From Pseudoteredinibacter isoporae_A (GTDB lineage: Bacteria; Pseudomonadota; Gammaproteobacteria; Pseudomonadales; Cellvibrionaceae): a stretch of DNA of 32,904 bases. Shown here piece by piece: positions 14,806-21,520 of the stretch (positions are counted from its first letter, which is position 1; every line of letters starts with the position of its first letter). A program made the translations under genes and the position numbers. The notes beneath the pieces were generated by a model. That model searched no databases. It had not been told where the DNA came from and saw nothing but the letters and a program-made list of their open reading frames with translations. The stretch covers positions 1 to 32,904 of the forward strand of contig NZ_BAABWJ010000015.1 in assembly GCF_040372805.1 (NCBI RefSeq), given 5' to 3'.

Positions 14806-15654
14806 ATGCAATTAGCAGCCTCAGATATTGCCTTCAATGCATTTTCCTGGACATGCGTTCTTTTGATTAGTTTTACGGAGCATAAAGTGGAATCAGCATT
14901 TTCAGACACGGTTGTTGGAGCTATTCTCGGATCGGTGATAGCGATTGTTGGCATTCTGATTAACAACATATTTCAGGCTAGAGCAGCAAAGCTAGAGCGT
15001 GACCATAAGTTGAAGTCTGAAATTTTTATGAATGCAATAGATTTTTTTGTCCAGCGAAGAAGGGCATTGATTACCATGCCTTATATGACAATCGAAGAGA
15101 TGAAGGCCTTGCCCGATAAATCGTCAGCTGCAGCTAGAGTAAGCGTCGTTGCTGAGAATAGAACATTGCAAGCAGTAAATGAATTATCACTCGCAATGGC
15201 TGAAAAAACTCTGGCTCTCATGCCTGAAAAAGAGCCTATCGATGGATTAATGAAAGACTTAGATGAAAATATGGAGCAGCGAAAAGAAATAGACAGGAAG
15301 TTGAAAAACGCACTTAATGAAATTGAAGCTGTTAGCTTGAAGGAAGATGAGATTTCAGTATATCGAGATAGGTTAGATAAATATGTCGAAAATCTTCGAA
15401 GTGAAGATGTTGTACTGCGTGATTCTCACGCTGAGAAATACCGAAGTCTCGCTAAGCTGGCGGGCTCTCTGTCCATAAAATGTGTAGACGCTGCCATTAG
15501 TTTTCAGGATTTAGAGATAAAAGCAGTTTCCTACATGCGCTCTGAATTGAACATGCCATTCAATGAGGATGAGTATCGCTCTGCAATTGAATCTACAAAT
15601 GAAAAAATTAAACAACATCACAGAGATTTCTTGTATGCGATAAAGCAACACTAA
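14806..15654 (+). CDS. Membrane-anchored coiled-coil protein (cargo)
   Basis: A 282-residue protein: one or two N-terminal hydrophobic segments (about 8-24 and DTVVGAILGSVIAIVGILI at about 34-52) and then a long, charged, almost entirely helical domain with coiled-coil character. ATG 14806 is adjacent to a GTG at 14803. The family is not recognised. Its base composition is more AT-rich than the virion genes and it sits with a DUF2971 gene in a slot likely used for accessory genes, so host defence or exclusion of other phages is possible. Confidence 0.6.
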   Translation: MQLAASDIAFNAFSWTCVLLISFTEHKVESAFSDTVVGAILGSVIAIVGILINNIFQARAAKLERDHKLKSEIFMNAIDFFVQRRRALITMPYMTIEEMKALPDKSSAAARVSVVAENRTLQAVNELSLAMAEKTLALMPEKEPIDGLMKDLDENMEQRKEIDRKLKNALNEIEAVSLKEDEISVYRDRLDKYVENLRSEDVVLRDSHAEKYRSLAKLAGSLSIKCVDAAISFQDLEIKAVSYMRSELNMPFNEDEYRSAIESTNEKIKQHHRDFLYAIKQH

Positions 15655-15730
15655 TCTTAAAGTTATTCTTAGTCGAAATCATCGATTGATGATCTAGTCA
15701 GCTTGATTAATAGGGCTAGGGGAATTCAGC

Positions 15731-16654
15731 ATGGATATTAGAAACTGTCTTTTTAAATTTGTGAACCTAAGGAAAACGGGAAATCAGATTTACACCTTGA
15801 AAAACCTAAAGGAAAATGAGCTTTATTGTCAATATTTCAGCGATTATAACGACCCTTATGAATCCCATTTTGGAATGTTTGCAAAATGGCCCTGTCCCTA
15901 CAAGGAAACTGAAAAACTTCGATCTCTCATTGAAAAAATTGATCCTAAAAACTCGAAGCACACAACAAATTCTATAGAATCAATGAGACGATTCATCCAT
16001 TTAAACCAACATCTCAGCGATACTGGTCTTAAGTTCGCAGAAGAGCTGACACATACATTCAGAGTTTGTAGTTTTACCAGACGATGGAACGACATTTTAA
16101 TGTGGGGCCACTACGGTGATGGAATGAGAGGGGTGGTATTAGTATTCGATCCTAAAGAATTGAAAAGAATTAACTCTTCACGATTAGTTCACGATCCAAA
16201 TGTAAAGGTTGGGGTCGAGAGTGTAGATCTAAGATGGGTTACCTATAGCCGAAAAATACCTACTATTAATTCAGTGGGTTTTCTTGAAGCTGCCAGAGTT
16301 TTTTCAAGAGAGGATGCCAATAAATTCTCCGATAAGTTACTTGAAGTTTGCGCATTGACAAAGCTACATAAGTGGAGGTACGAACAAGAAACACGGCTTA
16401 TAGTTGGTTGTGATTCAGATTATGAAGTAAAACCAATTATGGCAAAGTACAATTCGGAAGCGCTGAAGGGCGTAATTATTGGAAATAAACTTTCTAAAGA
16501 GCAGGTCTTGCAAGTGGCGAAATCATTACCTGAAAATAGGAAAATGTATACAATTAGGCAAAATCCAAGAAAATATAAACTGGAAATAGCCAATGTTTAC
16601 TCAGCAAAAGATGTTGTCCGCAATGGAGGTTTAGAGAACCTTCTTCATCAGTAA
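15731..16654 (+). CDS. DUF2971 family protein (cargo)
   Basis: The 307-residue protein has the DUF2971 hallmarks: LYCQYFSDYNDPYES near the N-terminus, CSFTRRWNDILMWGHYGDGMRGVVLVFD in the middle and KWRYEQETRLIV later. DUF2971 proteins are widespread in prophages and accessory islands; the biochemical function is not established. ATG 15731 has CTAGGGG upstream. It ends the cargo block at a bidirectional terminator, facing the leftward regulator. Confidence 0.82.
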   Translation: MDIRNCLFKFVNLRKTGNQIYTLKNLKENELYCQYFSDYNDPYESHFGMFAKWPCPYKETEKLRSLIEKIDPKNSKHTTNSIESMRRFIHLNQHLSDTGLKFAEELTHTFRVCSFTRRWNDILMWGHYGDGMRGVVLVFDPKELKRINSSRLVHDPNVKVGVESVDLRWVTYSRKIPTINSVGFLEAARVFSREDANKFSDKLLEVCALTKLHKWRYEQETRLIVGCDSDYEVKPIMAKYNSEALKGVIIGNKLSKEQVLQVAKSLPENRKMYTIRQNPRKYKLEIANVYSAKDVVRNGGLENLLHQ

Positions 16655-16673
16655 AAAGGGCAGTGCCCTTTTT
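16653..16673. terminator. Bidirectional terminator
   Basis: AAAAAGGGC / GCCCTTTTT with an AGT loop, symmetric so it gives a T run on both strands. It separates the rightward cargo genes from the leftward DUF3653-like regulator. Confidence 0.8.
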
Positions 16674-16688
16674 ACCATGATCGTATTT

Positions 16689-17027
16689 TCAATAAGCCAT
16701 CGAAAGCTTGCGTTCCAGTTCGATCAGCTTTTGATTGCTCCAATGCCATTGACCGAGCACCCATCGATAAGTATCTATCTCTTTCCAGGTAAGCGATTCC
16801 AGCTCGTTTGGTGTTGTTAGTAAATTCCCGCGAAACTTCATTCCAGATGGCCAGCTTTCCGGCATGATCTTGCCGTCGTATATCAGCTGTAGCAGCGTAA
16901 TTTCACCGGGTCGTGGTTTGCCTTTCCCGTTCTGATAACGCTTGGCCGTGGTCGCAGTAACTCCTAATAGGTCGCACAGGTTCTGAATGCTGAACCAACA
17001 ACATAGGGTTTGGGTATCTTTGATCAT
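16689..17027 (-). CDS. DUF3653-like phage regulator, intact
   Basis: A 112-residue protein starting MIKDTQTLCCWFSIQ, with an HTH-like core (LCDLLGVTATTAKRYQNGKGKPRPGE) and a C-terminal block with PESWPSGMKFRGNLLTTPNE and WHWSNQKLIELERKL. This layout is that of DUF3653 phage proteins, small DNA-binding regulators of filamentous and related phages. ATG 17027 is chosen because TATGGAGAC is just upstream; an ATG at 17093 would add 22 residues. It lies at the provirus end beside dif, in the circular form next to the repressor gene. It is the intact partner of the remnant at 2013. Confidence 0.78.
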   Translation of the reverse strand: MIKDTQTLCCWFSIQNLCDLLGVTATTAKRYQNGKGKPRPGEITLLQLIYDGKIMPESWPSGMKFRGNLLTTPNELESLTWKEIDTYRWVLGQWHWSNQKLIELERKLSMAY

Positions 17028-17200
17028 TGTGTGTCTCCATACACGATGCCCAGGGGGAATTCCCAGGGTGACGCGAGTGGAAACAAGCGACATGCCGATT
17101 TTCGGCTTAGACTATTTAGTTCTAAAAACCGCCTAGGGGAAGTGGCGGTAACAACTTGTTCTGGTATAACGTTTAAGGGTGTGTTAGCCCATAATATACA

Positions 17201-17228
17201 ATTTAACATAATATACATTATACGCAAT
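17201..17228. other. dif: Right dif-like site (XerC/XerD)
   Basis: Read on the plus strand, 17201-17211 (ATTTAACATAA) and 17212-17217 (TATACA) equal the XerD arm and central region of E. coli dif, and the XerC arm at 17218-17228 (TTATACGCAAT) matches at 8 of 11 positions. In total 25 of 28 positions agree. This is probably the functional chromosome-resolution site regenerated on the host side by integration. The E. coli sequence is recalled, not searched. Confidence 0.85.
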
Positions 17229-17640
17229 ACGAAGTATCTCGAGGGATTGTCAAGTCTGTATTTGGACGCCCACACAAAGTCTGCACCTTTTCCACAAAAA
17301 ACAAGCAATTTCCACACAAAGCATGCATGCGGGCGTCCGACGATAAACATAAGATTTGACCTGCTCTTGATGTATGATTAACCAGAGTATTCAGTTTTGT
17401 TTTCTAAACGATTCAGCGTTTCCCTATAACATTCATCCAAAGATCGCCTAACAGGCCTATCGTTGGACATAGAGGCAATAAGCGGCGCCGGACCAATCAG
17501 CCTTAAGATAATTGTTTGTGAACTATGGTATAATCGGTGCGAACAGCTTAGGCTATCTACCCATATTTCCTTATTTATTCTAAAGTTTGAAAGTAACCTT
17601 TTGATTTTAAAGGGTTATCTGCCAAATTATGCAGCTTTAC
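17229..17640. other. Intergenic stretch beside dif
   Basis: No convincing gene in 412 bases. It contains a widely spaced 8-bp inverted repeat GGACGCCC (17264-17271) / GGGCGTCC (17331-17338) enclosing three imperfect CCACA-type direct repeats (starting 17270, 17292, 17312, spaced 20-22 bases). The only open frame (17463-17654) has no ribosome site and no family resemblance. Confidence 0.5.
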
Positions 17641-17775
17641 ATGTGGATTATTGATTGTGAAAGCGAGTCTATCGCCCCATGTACCCGTTCAACGATTGGT
17701 ATTCGCATGGATCCGGAAAATAGTGATGAGAAGTCAGACTTATGGTTGATACAAGGTTGCCCTAGATTAAAGTAA
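17641..17775 (+). pseudogene. Truncated N-terminal copy of a DnaQ-like exonuclease
   Basis: A 44-residue frame beginning MWIIDCESESIAP, matching the first residues of the gene at 18006 (MWIIDFEASGLSK) but quickly diverging and ending before the later catalytic motifs. The motif Asp-x-Glu is present. It is followed at once by a good terminator, so the region is a decayed duplicate or a relict of a related gene. Confidence 0.4.
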
Positions 17776-17777
17776 AT

Positions 17778-17804
17778 AAAAAAGCCGCTAAAAGCGGCTT
17801 TTTT
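17778..17804 (+). terminator. Rho-independent terminator
   Basis: GCCGC stem, TAAAA loop, GCGGC and six T residues, with A residues before it. Placed just after the truncated exonuclease frame. Confidence 0.8.
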
Positions 17805-18005
17805 ATTGTCAGTTGAGTGAGAAATTCAACCAACGCCCTTCGGGAATGCCTTCATTGGTGACACTCAGCATAGTAAGTCGAATCCTTGTATCAGACAAGT
17901 TGTTTAAGCTGGATGGATTTTGTCGCTTTTCTTTCCTGCCTCGAATTGCCTCCATATACCTGATCGATATACTGAGCTGAAGTCTCCAAATCTTAGTGTT
18001 GTAGT

Positions 18006-18485
18006 ATGTGGATCATCGACTTTGAAGCCAGTGGCCTATCTAAACAGAGCTATCCCATAGAGGTTGGCCTCACGAATGGATCAGATGAGTACCAAGCTTT
18101 AATAAAGCCAATGCCCCATTGGCAATACTGGTCGGACGAAGCTGAAGCTGTTCATACGCTTTCCAAATCTCAATTAGAATCTCATGGAGCTAACCCAGCA
18201 CATGTAGCGCACTCCTTGAACAACAAGCTCTCTGGGCAGCTGGTCTATTGCGATTCTGTCCAGTGGGATGGGTTCTGGTGCAATGTTCTTTTTACCGATA
18301 GCAGTATCCACCAACGATTTGAAATTCTCGATATTAAGGAACTGCTTATGGATTTAGATGATCGCTTAGAAACCTTTCTTGCTATTAAGAGCCAGTTAGA
18401 AAAAGCGGATGAATATACGGTTCATAGAGCGTTGGATGATGCCAAGATCATTTGGCAGGCGTTGAATTTGGCGCTCAAAAATTAG
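18006..18485 (+). CDS. DnaQ-like DEDDh 3'-5' exonuclease
   Basis: A 159-residue protein with the ExoI motif near its N-terminus (WIIDFEASGL: D5, E7) and the ExoIII motif HRALDDAKIIW (His and Asp five apart) near its C-terminus, the DEDDh signature of RNase T/DnaQ-type nucleases. It is somewhat short for the family. It would digest single-stranded DNA or RNA from the 3' end. It stands alone on the plus strand, next to a leftward recombinase remnant, with no operon partner. Confidence 0.78.
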   Translation: MWIIDFEASGLSKQSYPIEVGLTNGSDEYQALIKPMPHWQYWSDEAEAVHTLSKSQLESHGANPAHVAHSLNNKLSGQLVYCDSVQWDGFWCNVLFTDSSIHQRFEILDIKELLMDLDDRLETFLAIKSQLEKADEYTVHRALDDAKIIWQALNLALKN

Positions 18486-18523
18486 CGAGTAACTTCAATT
18501 TAGGGGGGCGTGATTTTAAGAAA

Positions 18524-18949
18524 TTAAACCCGCCTCTTTTTGCCGCTTTCAGCACGTTTTCGATCTTCAGACTGCACATATACCGTATCTGTAGTCGCCA
18601 TGCTGGAATGCCCAAGGTCTTCTGACAGGTCTTTCAATGCGCGGCCACGTTCTATTTCTAAGCTTGCTCCCGTATGACGTAACCAGTGTGTCGTAGCTTC
18701 TTTAAGTTTCCTGGCTCTTTCTTCTCCTTGTTGCTTCTTCATCGCTTCGTGCGCGTTATCAAAAACCTCCTGCACCAACCTGGATAATTGGCGAGCGGTC
18801 ATACCTCCTTGGCCGCGGAGCTTTTCAACGATCGGGTGATTTTCACCATCTAGCGGCAAACTACTCAGTCCCCGATATTTCCGGTACCGCTTGAGGTAAA
18901 CCATAAAGCTAGGCGGTACAGTATCATGGGCATGTATGACGAGTTTCAA
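18524..18949 (-). pseudogene. C-terminal half of a tyrosine recombinase
   Basis: A 141-residue frame with the catalytic C-terminal half of a phage-type integrase: HWLRH (H88, R91), LGHSSMATTDTVY with His114 and Tyr124. The N-terminal DNA-binding domain and the first catalytic arginine are missing. Homology fades just upstream of position 18950, where a stop appears at about 19013. It has no ribosome site and starts with TTG only by frame. It is therefore a remnant. Confidence 0.75.
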
Positions 18950-19134
18950 TTCGATCCAACTTTCGACCAGCTTCCAGATAATCTTCCAAAAGATGGCTGG
19001 CAGACCAAGGATTTAGAGCGCACGCTATCGTTATTTCGAGTATTCCCTGGCGGTCGGGTTTGACCTTTCCCCTTGAATTAAAACCATGACCTCGATGAGA
19101 TTTCCAATTAACCTAAGGGGATGGAGATCTCACT

Positions 19135-19398
19135 ATGAAAAAGCGTTACACCGAAGAACAGATTATCAAGGCCATCAAAGAGCATGAGGCTGGGGCTAAA
19201 GTTGACGACATATGCCGTAATTTGGGCATATCCAGTGGTACATTCTACAACTGGCGCAGTAAGTACGCAGGCTTAGAGGTTAATGAGGCTAAGAGACTGC
19301 GAGAGTTAGAGGCGGAAAATAATAAGCTGAAGAGGCTGTTGGCTGACAAGCTTCTTGAGGTTGAAGCGATGAAGGATGTTCTGTCAAAAAAGTGGTAA
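19135..19398 (+). CDS. IS407-group orfA (HTH protein)
   Basis: An 87-residue protein with an N-terminal HTH (TEEQIIKAIKEHEAG...ICRNLGISSGTFYNWRSKY) and a leucine-zipper-like helix (LRELEAENNKLKRLLADKLLEVEAMKDV). It binds the element ends and, fused to orfB by frameshifting, forms the transposase. ATG 19135 is close after the left inverted repeat. It ends LSKKW, as usual in this IS group. Confidence 0.92.
   Translation: MKKRYTEEQIIKAIKEHEAGAKVDDICRNLGISSGTFYNWRSKYAGLEVNEAKRLRELEAENNKLKRLLADKLLEVEAMKDVLSKKW
19386..19392 (+). promoter_or_regulatory. A6G slippery site for -1 frameshifting
   Basis: A AAA AAG lies in the orfA/orfB overlap, in the correct register for a -1 shift (orfB is in the -1 frame). 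This is the standard means by which IS3-family elements make the OrfAB fusion transposase. Confidence 0.75.
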
Positions 19399-20210
19399 AG
19401 CCCGCCTGCCGTAAACAAGCAGTCAAGTACATGCTTGCCACTCACAAGGTCAGTGAGCGGAAGGCATGCAAGCTTGCGGGCATAAGTCGTACAGCTTATC
19501 GATACCAAGCAAAACCTGCCAATGACGATGAGCTCCGCGCTCGCCTAAAAGAGTTAGCAGCAAAGCAGTCGGCACACGGCTACTTATTGCTTCATGGTCT
19601 TCTCAAAGCTGAAGGCTTGGTTGTGAACAGGAGGCGAACCTACAGGATATATACTGAAGAAAGGCTTCAGGTACGCACTAAGAAACGTAAAAAGCTGCAC
19701 CGACCAAGACAACCAATGGAGGTGCCATTGGAGATCAATCAACGTTGGTCAATGGATTTTGTGTCTGACCAGCTCAGTGGCGGGCGCCGATTCAGGGTAT
19801 TGAACGTAGTGGATGATTACTCCCGCGAAATGGTTGGGCAATTGGTTTCTGTCTCGATCAGCGGGCGTCAGGTCGCTCGATTTCTTGAACAGCTATGTGA
19901 GGAACGCGGAAAACCCAGAAAGATCATTTGTGACAACGGGACAGAATTTACGAGTAAAGCGATGTTTTTCTGGAGTAAAGAAACAGGGATCTCGCTTGGA
20001 TTTATACAGCCTGGCAAGCCCACACAGAATGCCTTTGTTGAAAGTCTCAACGGTAAGTTCAGAAACGAATGTCTGAACCAGCATTGGTTCAGAAGCTTAG
20101 ATGAGGCTCGCTTCGAAATTGACCAGTGGCGCAAGTATTACAACAATGTTCGGCCGCACAGTTCACTGGGCTACATACCACCAGTTGAGTTTGCAGGAAA
20201 AGCCGCGTAA
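19392..20210 (+). CDS. IS407-group orfB (DDE integrase domain)
   Basis: A 272-residue protein with an rve-type DDE core: first Asp in WSMDFVSD, second in ICDNGTEF, and Glu in AFVESLNG, followed by the IS3-family C-terminal pattern YYNNVRPHSSLGYIPPVEF. The start codon given is nominal, because the working product is the OrfAB fusion made at 19386-19392. Length and motifs are complete. Confidence 0.92.
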   Translation: MVKPACRKQAVKYMLATHKVSERKACKLAGISRTAYRYQAKPANDDELRARLKELAAKQSAHGYLLLHGLLKAEGLVVNRRRTYRIYTEERLQVRTKKRKKLHRPRQPMEVPLEINQRWSMDFVSDQLSGGRRFRVLNVVDDYSREMVGQLVSVSISGRQVARFLEQLCEERGKPRKIICDNGTEFTSKAMFFWSKETGISLGFIQPGKPTQNAFVESLNGKFRNECLNQHWFRSLDEARFEIDQWRKYYNNVRPHSSLGYIPPVEFAGKAA

Positions 20211-20674
20211 CTTATGAAATTCTCATCCTGGAAGTGGTTCTAACTCTGGGGAAAGGTCAGGTTTTGAGAAAAGGAAGTCGCTTAACCAACGACGAAAACG
20301 CCTTTTACTTTTCGGACCTTCTATCAGGGAACTTTGGTTTATATCAGAAAGATTATGAGCTCACATTAGTCGTCCAAAACGGATTCGTAACTAAGGTGGC
20401 TCCAGGCCATAACGATACTTTAGAAATTGATCTTAACTGGCAGCCTTTCAATATACCCAAGAAGTGAGTTATGCCTGAGCTCTATAGCTGCACTGATCGG
20501 CTCAAGTAAAGGAGATTTATGAGCCGAATAAAGTCCAGATGGCTTGCCATAGATGCAAGTATATTGCGTTCAAAAAAACAGCCAGCAACCTCAGTGTATA
20601 AGTCGCAAAACATCAATAATCCGCTAAAACAACATTGTTGCGGGTTATATTGTACCCTTATTCGGAGGTCATTA

Positions 20675-21296
20675 ATGCCCAAGCCTGGTCAAGCTCGCGT
20701 CCCTAAACGGGAACAACAAAGCCACCTCTTTCAGGTGATCCAAGACCACCGTCACCCAGAAAAGAACACGGCCATCATGCAGGTCAGCTTTAAGCTGGGG
20801 CTTCGTCCCCAAGAGATCGCCCTCCTGCAGTTGAAGGAAGTTGCCAAGCTTAACCCTTCGAGCACCGAGTTCAAATTGTTTGGAGTGATGAGCCTGCCTG
20901 CAGCCTATATCAAGGGTGCTGATGCTATGAAACGCTCTAAAAGCCAGTGCCAACGCAAAACAATCCGCTTTGATATTGAGTTTTGACAAAGCTGTTCAGC
21001 AAATTGAAGCTCTAGCCAAATCTGGCGCTGACGTTAACCCAGAGAATTTCTACCCACCAGTTAAGCAACATAAAGGGAAGTCACGGGACTTCCACATGGT
21101 TGATCAGAATCTTCGTGAGTCTCAAGTTCATTATCTGAACTTGAGACTTGGAAAAGGAGAGAAGCTAAAACCCTCCTCCCCTCTTTTCGCCTCCAGAAAG
21201 GGGGGCCTACTGCCCAACACATTACAAGAAAATATGGCGCTGCTTACAGTATGCCGGATTTTTCTTAGTCCTAAACCACGTACACAAGACTTCTGA
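20675..21296 (+). pseudogene. Tyrosine recombinase, frameshifted and truncated
   Basis: The first frame (20675-20986) begins MPKPGQARVPKREQQ and holds an integrase N-terminal region with the box I pattern LGLRPQEIALLQLKE. The second frame continues FDKAVQQIEALAKSG...NFYPPVKQHKG. The shift is one extra T in the run TTTT at 20981-20984; with three T the frames join as E-F-D-K. The reading then drifts after LQENMAL and the second catalytic half (HxxR, His, Tyr) is missing, so the gene is also truncated. ATG 20675 follows CGGAGG; a start at 20519 with AAGGAG would add 52 residues. Confidence 0.75.
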
Positions 21297-21520
21297 TCCA
21301 TAGTACAACCATTTGTACTTCTGACCTCTTGTGCTAATAATCGTCTTGGGTTTGTCATTTCTTTAATCTCACGCATTTAACAGAAAATACCTTCGACATC
21401 AAACAGCCAAAAGCGCGCATTTTCGTTTGACTTTCCCCTCTACTTTATAACCCTACCAACTCAATTGGATATACTGGAATCCCCAAATTGATAAATCGCC
21501 ATCTTCGGCACGAAATTGTG
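21297..21520. other. Non-coding gap
   Basis: The 224 bases between the broken recombinase and the YobI-type gene hold no frame or structure I can support. Confidence 0.5.

Larger units (their letters stand above)
2504..17217. mobile_element. Corticovirus (PM2)-like provirus integrated at dif
   Basis: The roughly 14.7-kb unit lies between two dif-like sites in the same orientation. It holds a repressor, early genes, an HUH replication initiator, a packaging ATPase, a capsid candidate of PM2-like size, many one- or two-helix membrane proteins, spike candidates, lysis genes, cargo and a terminal regulator. There is no terminase, portal, tail or visible integrase gene. This composition is that of PM2-like prophages known from aquatic bacteria. 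Ends are set at the outer edge of the shared TATACA core on each side. Completeness is judged from open reading frames; activity is not known. Confidence 0.75.
19061..20259 (+). mobile_element. IS3-family, IS407-group insertion sequence (1,199 bp)
   Basis: Complete element: 12-bp terminal inverted repeats TGACCTTTCCCC (19061-19072) and GGGGAAAGGTCA (20248-20259), flanked by the 4-bp direct repeat GGTT (19057-19060 and 20260-20263). Four-base duplications are usual for the IS407 group. It has two overlapping frames, orfA and orfB. Intact ends, frames and duplication point to a fairly recent insertion. Confidence 0.93.
18926..20467 (+). pseudogene. Unknown gene split by the IS407-group element
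   Basis: Removing the IS (19061-20259) and one GGTT copy joins 18926-19060 to 20264-20467 in one uninterrupted frame of about 112 residues. It runs from MGMYDEFQFDPTFDQLP to LNWQPFNIPKK. The junction reads GGC GGT CGG GTT TTG AGA with no frame change. The product is soluble and acidic; no family recognised. Its start overlaps the recombinase remnant on the other strand, so the N-terminus is uncertain. Confidence 0.7.

Noticed and set aside
17159..17200. attC/integron-like sequence (TAACGTTTAAGGGTGTGTTA)
   Set aside because: Short resemblance only; no paired integron arms, and the same block is explained as the leader of the regulator next to dif.
17463..17654. 63-residue open frame beside dif
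   Set aside because: No ribosome site, composition like non-coding DNA, overlaps the start of the truncated exonuclease.
20519..20674. Extended N-terminus of the broken recombinase
   Set aside because: The frame is open and has a ribosome site, but the extra 52 residues look unlike recombinase sequence; kept only as an alternative start.
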